A stretch of 32,930 bases of DNA from Dimargaris cristalligena (taxonomy: Eukaryota > Kickxellomycota > Dimargaritomycetes > Dimargaritales > Dimargaritaceae): positions 1 through 32,930 of the forward strand of contig JANBQC010000305.1 of the NCBI GenBank assembly GCA_027576995.1. Direction: 5' to 3'. Both the position numbers and the translations under genes were made by a program. Shown one piece after another: positions 28,793-32,930 of this stretch (within the stretch, counting starts at the first letter, position 1; every line of letters begins with the position of its first letter). The notes under the pieces are model-generated. The model searched no databases and was not told the origin of the DNA. It saw only the letters and a list, made by a program, of their open reading frames with translations.

Positions 28793-30849
28793 ATCGAATT
28801 GATGCGAAGTTCTGTACAGTGGTAATGGGTAGAATATGCCGGTACCAATCACTCGGCAGTTTACTAGAGAAACCGTAGTGTATGTTGGTTCGATGTAAGC
28901 ATATGGGCAGGAAAATACATGGAGGCAAGCAAAAGCAGTATGAGGGATGCGTAGCCGAAGAGGGCCCAGCCCCAGTATAGGTGAAATGGATCGGGAACAT
29001 TGTTATCCAAGCAATTATATGAATGAGTTGGCTCTTAGTGGACTCAACGAGAAACCCGTCGACCAATAGAAGTGGCCTAAGCGGTACGAGGTTATAGAAA
29101 TATGTAGAGGCTTGAATACAAACGAATCCCAAAGCAGTCGCAGAGTCGAGGGGCCGCATTGAAGTCGGGGACCCACCGGCGCAGGTCTCCATAGTAGCTT
29201 GGACAAAATGATTTATCCGGTCCCAGCCAGCCTACGATATCCGCCTTCTCCAATCCCGTCGTCATACGGGGAGGAGGCTCTCGTTCATTGAATGTATCGG
29301 TCCTCCGAGCAGCCCCTGCACTCCGTTAATTGGAATCCTTCCCTTCCCTCCCCTCGCCCCCTATGAACCGAATGGCTGCATCTGATTTAAAGGTTAAATA
29401 GGCGGGTAAACGGTTTAGCGGGACACAGGTGATTGGGATTGTAGAAGAATACGAATATTCTTCACAGAAAGCAGAATATGGGACCCCGATATTACTATTT
29501 TTAACATCCGGTTGACTTCGCCGGCATCATTTACTGACCATTGGGCTTCTTTGCCCAACATTGTCCCGTGTCGTTTTTACGAGCTTCTCTATTGTTGAAC
29601 TGTATTATCCACCCCGCTAGACTTGCAATCCTTCCTATGCGGGTTCCCTCTTTCTATAAGTTCTAAATATACATTAGCGGGCATTAGTTCGAAGAGGCTA
29701 ACTGCCATCGGGATAATAGAAAACGAACTTTTAAACACAGAACAGAGTGGTGGTAAAAGATGTAGCCAGTTGACTGGGCAAAAACTTAAATATGTAAGCA
29801 TATATAACAGTAGAATATATACATTATTATTGCCTGTACGATAATTCCCCAACTAACTTTGATACAAAATGAGGGGGACCAATGTATTAGTTGATGGGAT
29901 TTGGGTATAAGAGAAAACGAATGAAAATGGGGGAAAGGAGAGAAAAGAGAAAGTAAAGGGTGGTCTGCAAGGCGGTGCGACCCTATTTTGGACTATTATT
30001 GTTGGTCAATAAAGGCGAAGCCCCTTCTGCAACGGACCACCGCCTCATTATTGCCTACTATCCAGATAAAGGAAGGCAGGAAGTGGAGGAACATAAAAGA
30101 CTATATCCTCGGGGATGCGGGTATAAACAGTACCTATATACAGCTACACTGAACATAATGCTGGCTAAGTGTATTATTTTGGCGTCCGAGACTCCCAGGA
30201 CACAGGCTGCTGAAGAAAACATGCGCCTGGGGGGGTGAGAGGTTCCAAGGTTGTTACTGTAATTGCGATTAGCCCAACCGTGGTAAATGGGTGGCCTGGG
30301 GTTTTAGATGCAGCCTCGTGGTGGTTGGTCTGCGGGTTTATAGGAACTGGCGAGTACTAGGCCGAACCTGGTTGAGCCGATCGGGACTCTAGATTGTATT
30401 GGAATAGCTGACCACCACTAGGTAAACGTATGCTAGTTTGGAGTATCTTGTCTGGGTCGACCTGAGCGCTTTTGGACTGCTGCAGTCGGATGTAAATGAG
30501 AGAGATATTCATCTGAAATTAATGTCTAGTTAATTTCACCGTGGTATCTGCACATCATCCACTTAAAAGCCCCAAAGATACCAGGGTGACTTCACAGAGA
30601 GCCACTTGGCATCTGAATGGTTGGGTTCTTTATAATATGGCATACACTGTGGTGAATAGGTTTAGAATATCGAGTACACCAGATCAACAATGTTTCTGGA
30701 GAGGCAATCTCATATATCCTTATATCAGCTGAGGGATCTAATATAAGGAATCCAATCAATGTCCACGGAGGTAATTGATGGACTTTAGGGCCAAGGCATA
30801 GGCTTACATGATGCTAGGTGCCATGTAGGTGGCATATTAGAATGGCATT
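28793..30849. other. Intergenic, no firm gene
   Basis: About 2 kb. A 134-codon ATG frame (29192-28788, minus) ends inside the TATA box of the next gene. In another minus frame, near 29010-28869, a stretch WGWALFGYASLILLLLAS reads like one membrane span but has a stop just upstream, so this may be a broken or spliced remnant. A 92-codon frame at 29960-30238 (plus) starts with GTG and is followed by GTGAG, a possible splice donor. C/T-rich tract at 29338-29362; purine-rich tract at 29912-29959. None is strong enough to call. Confidence 0.4.
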
Positions 30850-31270
30850 GGTAAATAAGCGAATATAATGGGCTTTTTATTATAGGAATATGCAGTGGAT
30901 ATAAGGGAGTGGGGGAAGATAACAGCGAAAGGGGCACTAGTAAAGTGAGGAGGTAATAACTCATTGACCGAACAGTCTTTATAAAGAAGGATTATATTCT
31001 ACCACGCGTGTGCTAATAATACATAACATCTATGAGGTTCATCCCCGCTGGGCCTTGGAACCTTGAGGTAGCCTTGTAAGATGGTGAGTATCGGAAGTTG
31101 GACCTACTGCTGCTCGTGGATAGGCTAGTTATTCATCAATGCAAGATGTCTGTAGTGGCCAGACCCCCAGTCGCATCGCCTTCTGGCAAGGGTACTACCA
31201 TGTTCATTATCAGCGGGGTTAGCCTCGGCTACTGGGTTAGAATCACTATATGGAAGAAGTTCATTCAAGC
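30850..31270 (-). repeat. Diverged repeat copy with TATA and CTTTACTAG core, broken coding end
   Basis: On the minus strand: CTTTATAAAG (30986-30977), CTCCTCACTTTACTAG (30952-30937) and ATTCGCT (30864-30858), with spacings 40 and 79 bases. Similarity to the copy at 24.6-25.0 kb runs on through TCCCCGCTG (about 31042-31050) and CGTGGATAGG (about 31115-31124). The reading that matches the PIHE tail of the first copy has a TAG just before PIHE, so this copy looks broken. No intact gene is seen in it. Confidence 0.5.
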
Positions 31271-31530
31271 TGTATAACGCAAAATCCATTGGATGAAGCC
31301 CATATTACCGATTAATAGCTATTCTCACATATATTCGCCCATACACGTATTATGTAAAACTTTATAGAGCTGGTTTGAATTTCATCCATGTGCAACTGAT
31401 GGAGGGAACCATTGTCCTAAAGATCGAGGAGCTCACCTGCCCCAGTGGGAATGCACTGTCAAGCTAAACGCGATTAACTTCAGATCATACTGGCCACTCT
31501 AACGAGCCCAGGTTCCCCAAATCTTAATAA

Positions 31531-31550
31531 TATATATATATATATATATA
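31531..31550. repeat. TA microsatellite
   Basis: Ten TA units, preceded by AATAA. Simple repeat, likely length-variable. Confidence 0.9.
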
Positions 31551-32230
31551 TCTAAATTCCACCTTACTCAGTACCCACGATAATACTGGCCTCCCCCTAC
31601 CTGGGCGTAACACTATCAACCGAGAATAATACAAATGAGAGGGCCCTGATCAGCCATGGTTGTTCTGAAACCTGGTGATTGGTGAGCACCAATTAACTAG
31701 GGCGGTTCGCTGCGGGGAATTACGTATATAGTTATCAGATGGTTAAAATCACACATGGTAAAGCAGAGCCGGCTATTGGGCGGCTTCTTGTATACTATTC
31801 TACAAGTTTACCGCACCGGATTTGAGAGAACAGCTGGCCTGGCTTTCCCACCAGAGGGGCTGTTACACGATTCCCGGCAAGTATGGTTAGCTAAGACAAT
31901 GTCTATAGCAACTCCGGGTGCTTAGTATATACCGCGGTCGGCCGGATATGTTTATGCACCTAAATTAAGAACGGGAGGTGGCCCTCAATATGGGAAGAGA
32001 GGCATGGAAATTAGGAGAAAAAAATGGGATTTAACCTCTGGGTAATCTTTGGGGGGATTTTTATCAGATTGGCAGTGGGGTGGATGAGACTGGCCCTGAA
32101 GAAATCCACCAATTAAAATAGATGTGGCGATTTCCAATAGTTTGTGGCCCACATATACTGTTCAGCGTAGAGCTAGTTAAGCATTGGGAACAGATAAACG
32201 AATACTGCTGTCCCAACCACTCAATTTTGA

Positions 32231-32247
32231 TATATATATATATATAT
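32231..32247. repeat. TA microsatellite
   Basis: About eight TA units, preceded by TTTGA and followed by TTGACC. Confidence 0.85.
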
Positions 32248-32538
32248 TGACCAATGTGTCCCACCTCAACTTAGAAGAGCCTTTCATTTCTTTTCTGTTC
32301 ACCTAGCTGATTACTTTACCCCCAATAAAGCTGTCATTGAACTCCACCCTCATTCAGTCGCGTGACTTGAAGAACCTACCTATCCTAAGACCTATCTATA
32401 GCTTGAGGTACACTGACAACCTTACTATATCTTGCCTATTACTGGCCATTTCTACCATACTTTACTAGCGACTGCATTGGCGCTTGCCATTCATACTTCT
32501 CATTAACGGAATCGGCCCATATAGTTAACTCATCCTCC

Positions 32539-32930
32539 ATGTTTCGATCAACCTCGATCCGGCCCCTTACTGGCCGTCTTCCTTGGGTCCGGGCGACCAC
32601 CCCCAACGTTGCTGCCCGCTTGGGTCGCGCCTGGTACAACACCACACCCAAAACCCTCGCCGAAGCCGAAACCACCCCGACTGCCACGGTGGTCACCCCT
32701 GACCAAGACTCACTGGGTTTTCAGTCCCAGCTGGTGAAAGACCCCACGAATGCGGCCCGGCCCATCTACCTGGACGTACAGGCCACAACTCCGACTGATC
32801 CGCGGGTGCTGGACGCCATGCTGCCGTACATGACCGAGATGTACGGCAACCCGCATTCCCGCACCCACAAGTACGGCTGGGAGACCGAAAAGGGCGTGGA
32901 GTGGGCCCGGCGTCAGCTGGCTTTGCTGGT
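32539..32930 (+). CDS. NFS1: Cysteine desulfurase, mitochondrial, 5' part
   Basis: NFS1 is the PLP-dependent enzyme that takes sulfur from cysteine for iron-sulfur cluster assembly on the ISCU scaffold in the mitochondrial matrix, with ISD11 and frataxin as partners. The first 130 codons are in the window. Residues 1 to about 45 are rich in Arg, Ser and Thr with almost no acidic residues ([29 protein letters not shown]), typical of a mitochondrial presequence. From about residue 76 the family signature begins: [21 protein letters not shown], then [18 protein letters not shown] and ARRQLALL. The PLP lysine and the catalytic cysteine loop lie beyond the right edge. The ATG chosen is the first in frame that includes the presequence. 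GC content is much higher than in the spacer to its left. No intron is seen in the part present. Confidence 0.95.
   Translation, partial: MFRSTSIRPLTGRLPWVRATTPNVAARLGRAWYNTTPKTLAEAETTPTATVVTPDQDSLGFQSQLVKDPTNAARPIYLDVQATTPTDPRVLDAMLPYMTEMYGNPHSRTHKYGWETEKGVEWARRQLALL

Larger units (their letters stand above)
31271..32538. other. Intergenic and upstream region of NFS1
   Basis: No gene seen. Two TA microsatellites lie within it. A 66-codon minus frame (32264-32064) ending VSSTPLPI recalls the STP-rich readings in the 24-25 kb repeats and may be another remnant. CCAAT occurs at about 32252-32256 on the plus strand, about 285 bases before the NFS1 ATG; no convincing TATA box is nearer, which suits a housekeeping gene. 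Confidence 0.45.

Noticed and set aside
28788..29192. 134-codon ATG frame on the minus strand
   Set aside because: It ends within the TATA box of the secreted-protein gene and shows no domain; kept only as part of a possible remnant.
29960..30238. 92-codon plus frame followed by GTGAG
   Set aside because: Starts with GTG, no ATG near its beginning, no known motif; could be an exon but no acceptor or partner exon could be named.
17161..32538. tRNA, rRNA, CRISPR or transposase genes
   Set aside because: I looked for T-loop strings, regularly spaced direct repeats and integrase or reverse transcriptase motifs and found none; a tRNAscan or HMM search would be needed to exclude them fully.
32439..32696. 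85-codon minus frame at the right end
   Set aside because: It lies opposite the NFS1 presequence and is explained by that gene.

Overview
The window looks like a piece of a fungal nuclear chromosome. The right end starts a mitochondrial cysteine desulfurase (NFS1) with a targeting presequence. The genes between have eukaryotic TATA-type promoters, a secreted-protein gene and long AT-rich spacers. The left half is one giant non-ribosomal peptide synthetase (NRPS). An intron-free multimodular NRPS in a gene-sparse genome would suit a zygomycete-grade lineage (NRPS genes are known in Mortierella-type fungi, for example), but the window cannot settle the species and a transferred NRPS is possible.

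Region 1 (1-17160, minus strand): a single uninterrupted reading frame of at least 5720 codons that leaves the left edge inside an epimerization domain. Reading the protein from its start at 17160, the order is: C-terminal half of a condensation domain; A1-T1-E1; C2; a decayed A2*-T2*-C3* unit; A3-T3; C4-A4-T4; C5-A5-T5; E5 (cut by the edge). Four adenylation domains (A1, A3, A4, A5) look active and one is clearly dead. Carrier domains after A1 and A5 are followed by epimerases, so D-residues are expected at those positions. Modules 4 and 5 are so alike that they look like a tandem duplication.

The most unusual thing seen is the decayed block at about 11830-8790. An A, a T and a C domain have all lost their signature motifs while the reading frame has stayed open. 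The dead block is bounded by an intact C2 on one side and an intact A3-T3 on the other, so C2 + A3-T3 could still act as one composite module across about 1000 residues of spacer.

Region 2 (17161-32538): about 15 kb of mostly non-coding, AT-richer DNA. It holds a TATA-type promoter and a short upstream ORF ahead of the NRPS, a probable small secreted peptide gene (22369-22097, minus), a well-supported 262-residue secreted protein gene (28552-27764, minus) with its own TATA box, a weak 214-codon ORF (23529-24173, plus), and a family of diverged repeats that carry a conserved TATA plus CTTAGTTTACTAG core (24.4-25.3 kb and 30.85-31.3 kb). Two TA microsatellites lie near the right end. I saw no tRNA, rRNA, CRISPR or recognisable transposase.

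Region 3 (32539-32930, plus): the first 130 codons of NFS1, cut by the right edge. No transporter, tailoring enzyme or regulator that would extend an NRPS cluster is visible on the promoter side of the synthetase; any such genes would lie beyond the left edge.
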